A DNA stretch of 30,731 nucleotides from Rikenellaceae bacterium (lineage in GTDB: Bacteria; Bacteroidota; Bacteroidia; Bacteroidales; UBA932). The notes under the pieces were generated by a model. The model made no database searches. It worked only from the letters and a program-made list of their open reading frames with translations, and had not been told where the DNA came from. Below are positions 1 to 7,793 of this stretch, one piece after another. The stretch is taken from positions 1 to 30,731 of the forward strand of contig CAAFYX010000140.1 in NCBI GenBank assembly GCA_900767375.1, written 5' to 3'. Numbering within the stretch: position 1 is the stretch's first letter; every line of letters begins with the position of its first letter. The position numbers and the translations under genes were made by a program.

Positions 1-1084
1 CGAGGGTCACGAGAGGGATGTTGAATGCGTCGCAGAAACGGACGAAGCGGGCGGCCTTCCTGGAGGCGTTGATGTCGAGCACGCCGGCCAGGACGTTAGG
101 CTGGTTGGCGATGATGCCGACGCTGCGGCCGTTCATATGGGCGAATCCTACGATGATGTTCTTGGCGAAGTCCTTGTGGACCTCGAAGAACTTTCCATCA
201 TCGACGATGCTGCCGATGATGTAGTACATGTCGTATGATTTGTTAGGATTGTCAGGGATGATTTCGTTGAGGGCGTCGTCCACCCTGGATACAGGGTCGT
301 TGGTAGGGACAGCAGGGGCCTCTTCGAGATTGTTCTGCGGGAGATAGCTCAGGAGCTCCTTGATGGTGGCGATGCCATCCTGCTCGCTGTCTGCGGCGAA
401 ATGGGCCACTCCGCTCTTGGAGGCGTGGACACCTGCTCCGCCGAGCTCCTCCTGGCTTACTTCCTCTCCGGTCACGCTCTTCACTACTGAAGGACCGGTA
501 AGGAACATGTATGAGGTGTTCTTCACCATGAGGGTGAAGTCCGTGAGTGCCGGTGAATATACAGCGCCGCCGGCGCAAGGGCCGAAGATTCCGCTGATCT
601 GAGGGACGACTCCTGATGCGAGGATGTTCCTCTCGAAGATGTCACCGTAGCCTGCAAGGGCGTCGATGCCTTCCTGGATGCGGGCTCCGCCTGAATCGTT
701 GAGGCCGATGCAAGGGGCACCGTTCCTGACTGCGAGGTCCATCACCTTGCAGATCTTCTCCGACATGGTCTTTGAAAGCGAACCTCCCGATACGGTGAAA
801 TCCTGTGCGAACACATAAACGAGGCGGCCGTCGACCGTTCCCTGGCCTGTCACCACTCCGTCGCCGTCGAAATGCTTTCCGTCCATTCCGAAGTTCGTGC
901 AGCGGTGCTGTACGAACATGTCGTACTCCTCGAAGCTGCCCGGGTCAAGGAGAAGTTCGAGCCTTTCCCTGGCCGTAAGCTTTCCCTTGCTGTGCTGGGC
1001 GTCGATGCGCTCCTGCCCACCGCCGAGCTTTGCTGCCGCCCTGCGTTCAACAAGTTCATTGATTTTTGTCTGCTGTATGCTCAT
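1..1084 (-). CDS. Acyl-CoA carboxylase carboxyltransferase subunit (propionyl-CoA carboxylase beta / methylmalonyl-CoA decarboxylase alpha type), 3' end outside window
   Basis: The reading frame runs from an ATG at 1084 leftward off the window edge, giving the first 361 residues of a protein whose family is usually about 510-520 residues. It begins MSIQQTKINELVERR and shows the N-terminal carboxyltransferase half: SGGARIQEG at about residues 131-139 and GPCAGGAVY at 168-176, the acyl-CoA site and oxyanion-hole glycines of this family. Such subunits move a carboxyl group between biotin and propionyl- or methylmalonyl-CoA; in Bacteroidales they serve the succinate-propionate route, either as a soluble carboxylase or as part of a sodium-pumping decarboxylase. 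Which one cannot be decided because the neighbours (biotin carrier, membrane subunit) would lie beyond position 1. It has its own promoter at 1121-1151, so it is separate from the yebC unit upstream. Family call is firm, exact substrate is inference. Confidence 0.93.
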   Translation of the reverse strand, partial: MSIQQTKINELVERRAAAKLGGGQERIDAQHSKGKLTARERLELLLDPGSFEEYDMFVQHRCTNFGMDGKHFDGDGVVTGQGTVDGRLVYVFAQDFTVSGGSLSKTMSEKICKVMDLAVRNGAPCIGLNDSGGARIQEGIDALAGYGDIFERNILASGVVPQISGIFGPCAGGAVYSPALTDFTLMVKNTSYMFLTGPSVVKSVTGEEVSQEELGGAGVHASKSGVAHFAADSEQDGIATIKELLSYLPQNNLEEAPAVPTNDPVSRVDDALNEIIPDNPNKSYDMYYIIGSIVDDGKFFEVHKDFAKNIIVGFAHMNGRSVGIIANQPNVLAGVLDINASRKAARFVRFCDAFNIPLVTL

Positions 1085-1120
1085 AGTAAATTTGATTGTT
1101 ACTAAAAAACCGATATTATT

Positions 1121-1151
1121 CAAAGTTAATGATTTTTTTTAATTATTCAAA
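1121..1151 (-). promoter_or_regulatory. Bacteroidetes-type promoter of the carboxyltransferase gene
   Basis: On the minus strand TTTG (1151-1148) is followed after 19 bases by TAACTTTG (1128-1121), an exact match to the TTTG-N19-21-TAnnTTTG consensus. The start codon at 1084 lies about 30 bases downstream of the expected transcription start. Confidence 0.8.
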
Positions 1152-1163
1152 CTCAGGGACACG

Positions 1164-1199
1164 AAAAAAGGACCCTCTGCCATGGAGGGTCCTTTTTTT
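1164..1199 (-). terminator. Rho-independent terminator after yebC
   Basis: A perfect 9-bp stem, AGGACCCTC (1169-1177) with GAGGGTCCT (1185-1193), has a 7-base loop. It is flanked by A6 on the left and T7 on the right, so it could work in both directions. On the minus strand it follows the yebC stop by about 20 bases and precedes the next promoter. Confidence 0.9.
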
Positions 1200-1218
1200 G
1201 CAATATTTGGCGGATTTG

Positions 1219-1971
1219 TTATTCTTCTGCCGGCTTCATGGTGGTGTAGACGTTGGTCACGTCCTCATCCTCCTCGAGGAGGTCGATGAGCTTCTCGAGA
1301 GTGGACCTCTGCTCAGGGGTCACTTCCTTGAGGTCTACGTTAGGGATCCTCTCGAAACCTCCGGAGATGAGCTCGTAGCCGTTCTCCTCGATGTACTTCT
1401 GGATGGTGCCGTATGCGGTGTAGTCTCCGTAGATGCAGACGGTCTTTGTCTCGTTGTCGTCCTCATCCACCTCGATCTGCTCGAAGAGCTCCTCCACGCC
1501 GTAGTCGATCATTTCGAGCTCAAGCATCTCGATGTCCATGTCCGGGGTCTCCTTGATGCGGAACACGCACTTGTGGTCGAACATGAAGGATACTGAACCG
1601 CTGGTGCCGAGGGCGCCGCCGCACTTGGTGAAGTAGCTGCGGACATTGGCCACTGTACGGGTGTTGTTGTCCGTGGCGGTCTCTACGAGGTATGCGATGC
1701 CGTGAGGGCCGTATCCTTCGTAAACGATCTCCTTGAAGTCGCCGAGGGACTTGTCGGTCGCTTTCTTGATTGCGCGGTCGATGTTCTCCTTAGGCATCTG
1801 CTCGGACTTCGCCTCAGCTATGAGGGCGCGCAGACGAGGGTTGCCGGTGACATCCGGCCCACCTGCCTTTACGGCGATGGTGATTTCCTTTCCAAGCTTT
1901 GTGAAGACGCGGGCCATGTGGCCCCATCTCTTCATCTTCCTTTCCTTTCTGAACTCAAACGCTCTTCCCAT
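1219..1971 (-). CDS. yebC: YebC/PmpR family protein (TACO1 family)
   Basis: This 250-residue protein has the typical family start, MGRAFEFRKERKMKRWGHM, which fixes the start at 1971. The three-domain YebC architecture follows at full length. The acidic, loop-rich C-terminal half (EVDEDDNETK) is normal for the family. Family members were long annotated as transcriptional regulators; more recent work on YebC and TACO1 proteins points to ribosome association and help in translating proline-rich stretches. The role in this organism is inferred from that family knowledge. The gene starts 8 bases after the stop of the TPR protein gene on the same strand, so the two are almost certainly co-transcribed, and a strong terminator follows. 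Confidence 0.93.
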   Translation of the reverse strand: MGRAFEFRKERKMKRWGHMARVFTKLGKEITIAVKAGGPDVTGNPRLRALIAEAKSEQMPKENIDRAIKKATDKSLGDFKEIVYEGYGPHGIAYLVETATDNNTRTVANVRSYFTKCGGALGTSGSVSFMFDHKCVFRIKETPDMDIEMLELEMIDYGVEELFEQIEVDEDDNETKTVCIYGDYTAYGTIQKYIEENGYELISGGFERIPNVDLKEVTPEQRSTLEKLIDLLEEDEDVTNVYTTMKPAEE

Positions 1972-1979
1972 GGCTCAAA

Positions 1980-2651
1980 CTATTTGTTTTCGATTCTGGA
2001 GATGTACTTGTCGATGTCGTAGCCTTCTACTGACTGAGGATACTGGTCCTTGATGGTCTTGTAGCAGGCGAGTGCCTTCTCGTTCTGCTCGAGTGCCTCG
2101 TAGACGGCACCGGCCTTGAGGAGGTATTCGGCTGAGAAGAGGTTGTCGGACTTGGCGGCTGCCTTCTCGAAATAGCTGACAGCTGTCTGGTAGTCCTCGA
2201 GGTTCACATATGCGTCACCGATGCATGCAAGGGCGCGTGCTGCGAGGATCTGGTCCTTTCCTTTGTATTTCTTGAGGTTCTTGATGGCCTCCTCATTGTT
2301 TCCGAGCTGGAGGTCGCAGACGCCTGCGTAGAAGTAGACGTCCTTGCCGCCCTTGGCGCCGAATTCGTCAATGATGTCGTTGAAACCGAGGACGTTGCCG
2401 TCGCCGTTGAGAGCGAGCTCGTACTCGCCGAGGGCGAATGAGTTCTCAGCAGGGAACATCTGCTCCATGGCTTCGGCCTGCTTTGGCTTGAGGACCCACT
2501 GGTTGTAGGCGAGAGCACCGAGACCGATCACGAGGATGGCGATGACTGTTCCGTAAATGCATTTCTTGTTTTCGTTGAAGAACTGCTCGGTCTTTGAGAC
2601 AGTTTCATTGATTTTCTCCTGCTGGAGATTTTCCGTTGATTCCTTTGCCAT
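1980..2651 (-). CDS. Membrane-anchored tetratricopeptide repeat protein
   Basis: This 223-residue protein has a charged N-terminal segment (1-30), one transmembrane helix at about 32-49 (IYGTVIAILVIGLGALAYN) and a periplasmic C-terminal region with TPR-like helical pairs. Examples are ALACIGDAYVNLEDYQTAVSYFEKA and a following repeat near 175-205. Topology and repeats resemble YfgM/BamD-like scaffold proteins of the envelope, but no specific partner can be named. Homologues sit beside recF in many Bacteroidetes, as here, where the two genes are divergent. It leads a two-gene unit with yebC. Its promoter is at 2711-2741. Confidence 0.85.
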   Translation of the reverse strand: MAKESTENLQQEKINETVSKTEQFFNENKKCIYGTVIAILVIGLGALAYNQWVLKPKQAEAMEQMFPAENSFALGEYELALNGDGNVLGFNDIIDEFGAKGGKDVYFYAGVCDLQLGNNEEAIKNLKKYKGKDQILAARALACIGDAYVNLEDYQTAVSYFEKAAAKSDNLFSAEYLLKAGAVYEALEQNEKALACYKTIKDQYPQSVEGYDIDKYISRIENK

Positions 2652-2710
2652 TTTATTTAAGTTTTAATTATTCGTTTGACGCTATTCCGCTAAATGCGCA
2701 AAATAGAACG

Positions 2711-2741
2711 CAAAAATAGAAAAAAATGATAACTTTGCAAA
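2711..2741 (-). promoter_or_regulatory. Promoter for the TPR-yebC unit
   Basis: Minus-strand TTTG (2741-2738) and TATTTTTG (2718-2711) are separated by 19 bases, matching the Bacteroidetes consensus. The -33 box directly abuts the -7 box of the rightward recF promoter. Confidence 0.75.
2730..2737 (+). promoter_or_regulatory. -7 promoter element of the recF unit
   Basis: TAACTTTG at 2730-2737 matches TAnnTTTG. I see no clear TTG box 19-21 bases upstream. The expected start gives a leader of only about 15 bases before the recF ATG at 2757. Confidence 0.6.
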
Positions 2742-2756
2742 GAACAAAACCATTTT

Positions 2757-3860
2757 ATGCCAGTACTCAGGAAATTAGTAGTCCAGAATTTCAGAAACAT
2801 CGAGTTCCAGGAACTGACCTTCTCCCCTAACGTCAACTGCATCTCAGGAAACAACGGAGAGGGGAAGACCAACCTCATCGATGCCATCTACTACCTTTCC
2901 ATGACGAAGAGTTCCCTTTCCCCATCTGACAAGTTCAACTTCAGATACGGCTCCGACACTTTCACGGTGGCCGGCAACTATCAGATGTCCAATGGTTTGG
3001 AGTCACGTTTCTCCATCCAGGTCAGTTCCGACGGGGACAAGAAGCTCATGCGTGACGAGAAGGCGTGCAAGAAGGTCTCCGACCATATCGGCATCCTTCC
3101 GATCGTACTGGTCTCCCCATCGGATGTGACCATGGTCAGCGACTCCGGGGACTTGCGCCGCAAGTTCGTGAACGCTGTCCTTTCGCAGATGGACAGGGAG
3201 TACCTGACCGCCGTGCAGCAGTACAACCGCTATCTCCTTCAGAGAAACCGGGTCCTGCGCGACATGGGAGCGGATGAGGAGCTTCTGCTGACGTTCGACG
3301 CGCGTCTGGCGTCATTGGCGGAGCCGATTGTCCTTAAACGCAGGAAGCTGGTGGAGGAGCTGGTGCCGGTAGTCCGTGATTACTACGGGCGGCTCTCCGG
3401 CGGAAGGGAGGAGGTGGATATCGAGTACAGGACGGACGCCGACAAGGGCGGTCTGGATGCTGTGCTGCTGGCCACCCGCGACAGGGACAGGGCTCTCAAG
3501 TATACCGGCGCAGGCGTCCAGAGGGACGACTTCATCTTCACTATGAACGGTTATCCGATCAGGAAATGCGGCTCCCAGGGCCAGCAGAAGTCATTCCTGG
3601 TGTCCTTGAAGTTCGCCGAATATGAAATTATGAAACGCAGCTGCGGTTTCGCTCCGATACTGCTTCTCGACGACCTGTTCGACAAACTCGACATGGGCCG
3701 CGTGTCCAACCTCCTTTCGATGGTGGCCGGCTCCGAGTTCGGGCAGATTTTCCTTACTGACTCAAACAAGGTCAGGCTCAGCGGGATAGTGGATTCGCTC
3801 ACTGCCGACAGATCCTATTTCGAGACCGTAGGCGGCTCGTTCATGAAAGTGGAGGGATGA
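2757..3860 (+). CDS. recF: DNA replication/repair protein RecF
   Basis: RecF is the ATPase that helps load RecA at single-strand gaps, with RecO and RecR. The 367-residue protein is of normal length. It shows the RecF start (LVVQNFRNIEFQEL), a Walker A loop GNNGEGKT at residues 31-38, the ABC-type signature GSQGQQKS, and Walker B ILLLDDLFDKLD near the C-terminus, all expected of this SMC-like family. The start at 2757 is chosen because the conserved N-terminal strand begins a few residues later. The stop codon overlaps the start of the DUF721 gene (ATGA at 3857-3860), implying translational coupling. It is the first gene of a unit that probably runs through DUF4301. Confidence 0.97.
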   Translation: MPVLRKLVVQNFRNIEFQELTFSPNVNCISGNNGEGKTNLIDAIYYLSMTKSSLSPSDKFNFRYGSDTFTVAGNYQMSNGLESRFSIQVSSDGDKKLMRDEKACKKVSDHIGILPIVLVSPSDVTMVSDSGDLRRKFVNAVLSQMDREYLTAVQQYNRYLLQRNRVLRDMGADEELLLTFDARLASLAEPIVLKRRKLVEELVPVVRDYYGRLSGGREEVDIEYRTDADKGGLDAVLLATRDRDRALKYTGAGVQRDDFIFTMNGYPIRKCGSQGQQKSFLVSLKFAEYEIMKRSCGFAPILLLDDLFDKLDMGRVSNLLSMVAGSEFGQIFLTDSNKVRLSGIVDSLTADRSYFETVGGSFMKVEG

Positions 3861-4204
3861 TTATGGAAAAGCAGGCTCCTGTAAGGCTCGCCAGAAAGAA
3901 GGCCCTCAGCATGGAGGAGGTCATCTCCCAGTACATCAAGGAAATGAAACTTTCCTCAGGGCTCAATACCCAGAGGATATTCTCTGCATGGGACGATGCG
4001 TCCGGGGCGGCTCAGTTCACGCTGAAGAAGTTCTTCAGGGACGGTAAGCTGTACATCACTCTGAGCTCCTCCGTGGTCAGGAACCAGCTGACCTTCCAGA
4101 AGGCTGTGATAGTGGAGAAGATCAACGAGATGCTCCGCCATGACGAGCTGTTCACAAAGGACGACCCCCGCGTCTCGTACGTAACCGAGCTGATACTTAA
4201 ATAA
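3857..4204 (+). CDS. DUF721 (DciA-like) domain protein
   Basis: This small 115-residue protein overlaps recF by four bases. It has the DUF721 pattern: a helical N-terminus, then FSAWDDASG and the hydrophobic core LYITLSSSVVRNQLTFQKAVIVEKINEML. DUF721 includes DciA, the loader of the replicative helicase in bacteria lacking DnaC, and the domain is commonly placed next to recF or gyrB. A replication-related role is therefore plausible but not proven for Bacteroidetes members. A second ATG at 3863 is a possible alternative start. The pdxB gene begins 2 bases after its stop. Confidence 0.85.
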   Translation: MIMEKQAPVRLARKKALSMEEVISQYIKEMKLSSGLNTQRIFSAWDDASGAAQFTLKKFFRDGKLYITLSSSVVRNQLTFQKAVIVEKINEMLRHDELFTKDDPRVSYVTELILK

Positions 4205-4206
4205 CT

Positions 4207-5241
4207 ATGAAGATTGTAATAGACGAGTCCATACCTTTCATCCGGGATGTTTTCGAGCCGTTCGCGCAGGTCGGGTACGTCAAGGGGGTGGAGATGTCCG
4301 CCGCCGATGTCAGGGATGCGGACGCCATCATCATACGCTCCAGGACCAAATGCGGGGCCTCCCTGCTGGACGGGTCCTCCGTCAAGGTGATCGCCACCGC
4401 CAATATCGGTATCGACAATATCGACCTGGATTACTGCAGCAGCCACGGCATATTTGTAAGGAACGCATCCGGCTGCAACGCCGGGGGAGTGGCGAACTAT
4501 GTGTTCTCCGCCCTTTACGGAGTCGCCGCCAGAAAGGCCATCCGCCTCGACGGGACCACCATCGGAATCATCGGAGTCGGTAATGTGGGACGCCGCGTGG
4601 AGAGCATGGCCAACATCCTGGGATTCAATGTCCTGAGATATGACCCTCCGCGTGCGGAAAATGAAGGCGCCTATGATTTCTGCACGCTTGACTATCTTTT
4701 GAAGAATTCCAATATCGTCACTTTCCACAGCCCGTTGAATGATGCCACCAGGGGGATGGCTAACGATGAATTCTTCAGCAAGATGCGCCCCGGCACCATC
4801 TTCATCAATGCTTCCCGAGGCGAGATAATGGACGAAAATGCGCTGAAGACGGCCGCCTCCAAGCTTGGTGCTATCGTCATCGATACCTGGAACAACGAGC
4901 CGGACATCGACGAGGAACTCCTCGACCTCGCGGATATAGCCACGCCCCATATCGCCGGCTATTCCTATCAGGGAAAGCTCAATGGAACGGCTTCGGCCGT
5001 ACGCACGGTAGCCCGCTTTTTCGACATCAAGGAACTCATGGATTTCTATCCTAAGTCCGAGATTGCCGAGCTGAATTCCGTCAAGCTTGACGTGAGGGAG
5101 AAGAGCCAGGGTGAGATAGCCTCGCTTTTTCAATATAATTATCCTATATTTACGGATGATTTCCTGCTCCGCGTCAATCCTTCGGATTTCCTTAAGCTGA
5201 GGAAGGACTACCGGTACAGAAAGGAGTTTTACATCGAATAA
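4207..5241 (+). CDS. pdxB: 4-phosphoerythronate dehydrogenase (PdxB)
   Basis: PdxB oxidises 4-phospho-D-erythronate in the DXP-independent route to pyridoxal 5'-phosphate. The 344-residue protein is a D-2-hydroxyacid dehydrogenase with the Rossmann loop GVGNVG at 123-128. The catalytic triad of the family is present: Arg204 (NASRGE), Glu231 (NNEPD) and His248 (TPHIAGYSYQGK). The PHIAGYSYQGK stretch and the C-terminal extension after about residue 285 separate it from serA-type phosphoglycerate dehydrogenases. It lies between DUF721 and DUF4301 with gaps of 2 and 15 bases, indicating one transcript. The other PLP genes are not in the window. Confidence 0.92.
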   Translation: MKIVIDESIPFIRDVFEPFAQVGYVKGVEMSAADVRDADAIIIRSRTKCGASLLDGSSVKVIATANIGIDNIDLDYCSSHGIFVRNASGCNAGGVANYVFSALYGVAARKAIRLDGTTIGIIGVGNVGRRVESMANILGFNVLRYDPPRAENEGAYDFCTLDYLLKNSNIVTFHSPLNDATRGMANDEFFSKMRPGTIFINASRGEIMDENALKTAASKLGAIVIDTWNNEPDIDEELLDLADIATPHIAGYSYQGKLNGTASAVRTVARFFDIKELMDFYPKSEIAELNSVKLDVREKSQGEIASLFQYNYPIFTDDFLLRVNPSDFLKLRKDYRYRKEFYIE

Positions 5242-5256
5242 CCAAAGAATAACACT

Positions 5257-6837
5257 ATGCTTACACAGGAAGATATCAGGCAGATCGAGTCCAGGGGCTC
5301 GTCTGTCAGGACCGTCGAGTCCCAGGTCGAACGTTTCAGGACCGGGTTCCCATGGATGGACATCGTCGCTCCGGCCACTCCGGGCCGCGGGATAGAGGTT
5401 CTCTCCGAGGAGAGGATCGCTGAAGTGACTGCCTACGCCGACAGCGCCGAGGTCGACGGCAAGTGCAAGTTCGTCCCTGCATCAGGAGCGGCCTCCAGAA
5501 TGTTCAAGGATATCTTCGCCGGGATGGAAACCCTCTCCGGAGGCTCCGACCTCCCGGAAGATGCAGCAGCCAGCAAACTCGCCGCCCGGGTCGGGCGTTT
5601 CGCTTTCTGGACCGAGCAGATGTTCGGCGCCCCGGAGGACTCCCGCGAGTACAGGCTTTCCGTCTGCGAGAAGGTGCTCACGGACAAAGGCCTCGGCTAC
5701 GGCGCCAAGCCTAAAGGAGTAATAAAGTTCCACCGTTATCCTGACGGTGAGGTGCGCACGGCGTTCGCCGAGCATCTCGTCGAGGGACAGGACTACATGC
5801 GCAATTCCGACGGCTCGGTCAATCTCGTTGTGACCGTGTCCCCTGAGCACCGCCAGCTCTTCGAGGACGCCCTCTCTGAAGTGAAGGCCGCCTACGAAGC
5901 GAAGTACGGAGTGAAATACAATGTCACCTTCACCTACCAGGACAAGGCCACCGACACCGTGGCCGTGGACTCGAAGAACCAGCCGTTCCGCAAGGATGAC
6001 GGCTCGCTCCTCTTCCGTCCGGCCGGCCACGGCGCCCTCATCCACAACCTCAACTCCGTCAAGGAGGAGCTGGTCTCGATAAAGAACATTGACAATGTCG
6101 CCGTGCAGCGGCTCCTGCCGCTGACCTCCAAATACAAGAAAGCCCTCATCGGCCGCTGCCTCGAGCTGCGCGACACCATCTTCGGCTATCTGGTCCAGCT
6201 CGACCAGGTCACGGGCGAGGGCTTCCACGAGTTCGTGCCGTACCCGTATCTCCCGGGCTACAACGCCATCCCGGATGACAGATACGCCACCGACGAGTGC
6301 CAGGCCCTGTGCAATGAAATAGAGGAGTTCCTCCGCGACACCCTCTGCATCGAGATGCCTATGGCCCGCGACTGCAAGTCAAGGGCCCTGGCCCTGAAGG
6401 CCAAGCTCAACCGCCCGATCCGCGTCTGCGGCATGGTGAAGAACCAGGGCGAGCCGGGCGGCGGACCTTTCATCATACGCGCGAAGGACGGCTCGACCTC
6501 CCTCCAGATCCTCGAGAGCGTCCAGATCGACAAGGACAATGCTTCCGCAGTGGAAGCGCTCAGGAGTGCCACCCACTTCAACCCGGTGGACCTCGTCTGC
6601 TGTCTCCATGACTACAATGGAAACAAGTTCGACCTGCTCGGGCACGTCGATGAGGACGCGGGATTCATCAGCTCCAAGAGCTACCAGGGCCGCGAACTGA
6701 AGGCCCTCGAGCTCCCGGGTCTCTGGAACGGCTCGATGAGCGACTGGAACACACTCTTCGTCGAGGTCCCTGTGGAGTCGTTCAATCCTGTCAAGGTCGT
6801 CCTTGACCTTCTCCGCCCTGCACACCAGGCAGAATAA
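5257..6837 (+). CDS. DUF4301 family protein
   Basis: This is a large 526-residue cytoplasmic protein without signal peptide or membrane segments. The family is recognised from KFVPASGAASRMFKDIF at residues 71-87 and from conserved blocks such as GVIKFHRYPDGEVRTAF and GMVKNQGEPGGGPFI. The small-residue loop followed by SRM and a lysine recalls the nucleotide-binding loop of sugar nucleotidyltransferases. Together with the GGG/PFI region this suggests a nucleotide- or sugar-phosphate-related enzyme, but no function is established to my knowledge. It follows pdxB by 15 bases and is the last gene of that unit. No clear terminator is visible after it; the next promoter is at 6890. Confidence 0.88.
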   Translation: MLTQEDIRQIESRGSSVRTVESQVERFRTGFPWMDIVAPATPGRGIEVLSEERIAEVTAYADSAEVDGKCKFVPASGAASRMFKDIFAGMETLSGGSDLPEDAAASKLAARVGRFAFWTEQMFGAPEDSREYRLSVCEKVLTDKGLGYGAKPKGVIKFHRYPDGEVRTAFAEHLVEGQDYMRNSDGSVNLVVTVSPEHRQLFEDALSEVKAAYEAKYGVKYNVTFTYQDKATDTVAVDSKNQPFRKDDGSLLFRPAGHGALIHNLNSVKEELVSIKNIDNVAVQRLLPLTSKYKKALIGRCLELRDTIFGYLVQLDQVTGEGFHEFVPYPYLPGYNAIPDDRYATDECQALCNEIEEFLRDTLCIEMPMARDCKSRALALKAKLNRPIRVCGMVKNQGEPGGGPFIIRAKDGSTSLQILESVQIDKDNASAVEALRSATHFNPVDLVCCLHDYNGNKFDLLGHVDEDAGFISSKSYQGRELKALELPGLWNGSMSDWNTLFVEVPVESFNPVKVVLDLLRPAHQAE

Positions 6838-6889
6838 AGCCTGAGAACCATACTTTTTTATAAAAACTTCTGAATTTTTGCGAAAAAAA

Positions 6890-6920
6890 TTTGGAAGTTT
6901 CATTTTTGTCACTACCTTTG
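6890..6920 (+). promoter_or_regulatory. Promoter of the ABC transporter/GntR operon
   Basis: TTTG (6890-6893) and TACCTTTG (6913-6920) are separated by exactly 19 bases, one of the best promoter matches in the window. An inverted repeat begins three bases downstream, over the expected transcription start. Confidence 0.85.
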
Positions 6921-6922
6921 CA

Positions 6923-6944
6923 GTGTACTAATGAACTAATACAC
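6923..6944 (+). promoter_or_regulatory. Putative operator for the GntR-type regulator
   Basis: An imperfect 22-base palindrome has outer half-sites GTGTA (6923-6927) and TACAC (6940-6944) and further matched positions inside (GTGTAnTAnT mirrored by AnTAnTACAC). It covers the expected +1 of the operon. GTGTA/TACAC-type palindromes are typical of GntR, YtrA-subfamily operators. Binding by the regulator encoded at 8620 is inference from position and family. Confidence 0.6.
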
Positions 6945-6953
6945 AAAAACAAT

Positions 6954-7781
6954 ATGATCGACGTACAAAATCTCACATTCAAATACGGTTCGAACACCGT
7001 GCTTGAAAACATCACCCTCAAGCTTGAGGACGGCCGCATCTACGGCCTTCTGGGAGAGAACGGTGTGGGCAAGACCACGCTTCTCACCCTTCTTTGCGGT
7101 TTGAAGAAAACCGAAACCGGCAGCATCCTTGTGGATGGCAACGATCCATACAGGAGGCTTCCTTCAACCCTTCAGGAGCAGTATTACCTTCCTGACGAGG
7201 TAATGCCATACAACCAGACCGCTGAGAACTTCGCCAAGTACAGCGGGAAGTTCTGGCCTAAGTTCAGCATGGATAAGTTCCTTACCATTATGTCCGAGTT
7301 TGACAACGACCCTCAGAAGAAGATGAACAAGATGTCTTCAGGTCAGCTCAAGAAGACCTACATCGCCTTCGCCCTTGCCTGCAACACCAAGTATCTCTTC
7401 ATGGACGAACCTACCAACGGACTCGACATACCTTCCAAGGCACAGTTCAGAAAAGCCGTGACGATGTACACATCGGAGGATTCAACCATCGTTATCTCCA
7501 CACATCAGGTGCGCGACCTTGAAAACATCATCGACCCTGTCATCATCCTTGACAGACGCGATGTCCTTCTCAACGCATCCGTCGAGAAGATTTCAGAGAA
7601 ACTCTACTTCGACTACGGCAGCATCATCCACAGCGATGCACTCTATTCTGAGCAGCTTCCTGGAGGTTTCATCCAGGTGCTCGTGAACACCGACGGCCTT
7701 GAGAGCAAGGTCAACACCGAGGCTCTCTTCAATGCCGTCCATAAGAACAAGGAACTGGTCAAGAACATTTTCAAAGACTAA
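6954..7781 (+). CDS. ABC transporter ATP-binding protein (YtrB/EcsA-like)
   Basis: Energises an ABC-2 type exporter together with the permease encoded next. The start at 6954 (MIDVQNLTFKYGS) is preferred over an in-frame ATG at 6891 because the promoter and palindrome lie between them. The 275-residue protein has Walker A GENGVGKT at 34-41, the signature MSSGQLKK, Walker B YLFMDEPT with D-loop NGLD, and the switch histidine in STHQ. All nucleotide-site residues are present, so it should be active. A short C-terminal tail of about 70 residues follows the ATPase domain. The substrate is unknown; YtrA-controlled relatives respond to cell-wall-active peptides or act on membrane homeostasis. Confidence 0.92.
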   Translation: MIDVQNLTFKYGSNTVLENITLKLEDGRIYGLLGENGVGKTTLLTLLCGLKKTETGSILVDGNDPYRRLPSTLQEQYYLPDEVMPYNQTAENFAKYSGKFWPKFSMDKFLTIMSEFDNDPQKKMNKMSSGQLKKTYIAFALACNTKYLFMDEPTNGLDIPSKAQFRKAVTMYTSEDSTIVISTHQVRDLENIIDPVIILDRRDVLLNASVEKISEKLYFDYGSIIHSDALYSEQLPGGFIQVLVNTDGLESKVNTEALFNAVHKNKELVKNIFKD

Positions 7782-7787
7782 GGAGGA
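7780..7787 (+). promoter_or_regulatory. Canonical Shine-Dalgarno site before the permease gene
   Basis: AAGGAGGA overlaps the stop codon of the ATPase gene and sits 6 bases before the permease ATG at 7794. Canonical sites like this are rare in Bacteroidetes and in this window, and this one supports the chosen start. Confidence 0.7.
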
Positions 7788-7793
7788 ATAATC

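Noticed and set aside
4012..5133. Long open frame (373 codons) antisense to DUF721 and pdxB
   Set aside because: Sequence is repetitive GG/DD/H-rich without family features, and lies opposite a well-conserved enzyme. It is a by-product of codon bias in the real genes.
5482..6228. Open frame of 248 codons antisense to DUF4301
   Set aside because: Composition is typical of a shadow frame (E, V, L, G rich), with no start-site signals and no recognisable domain.
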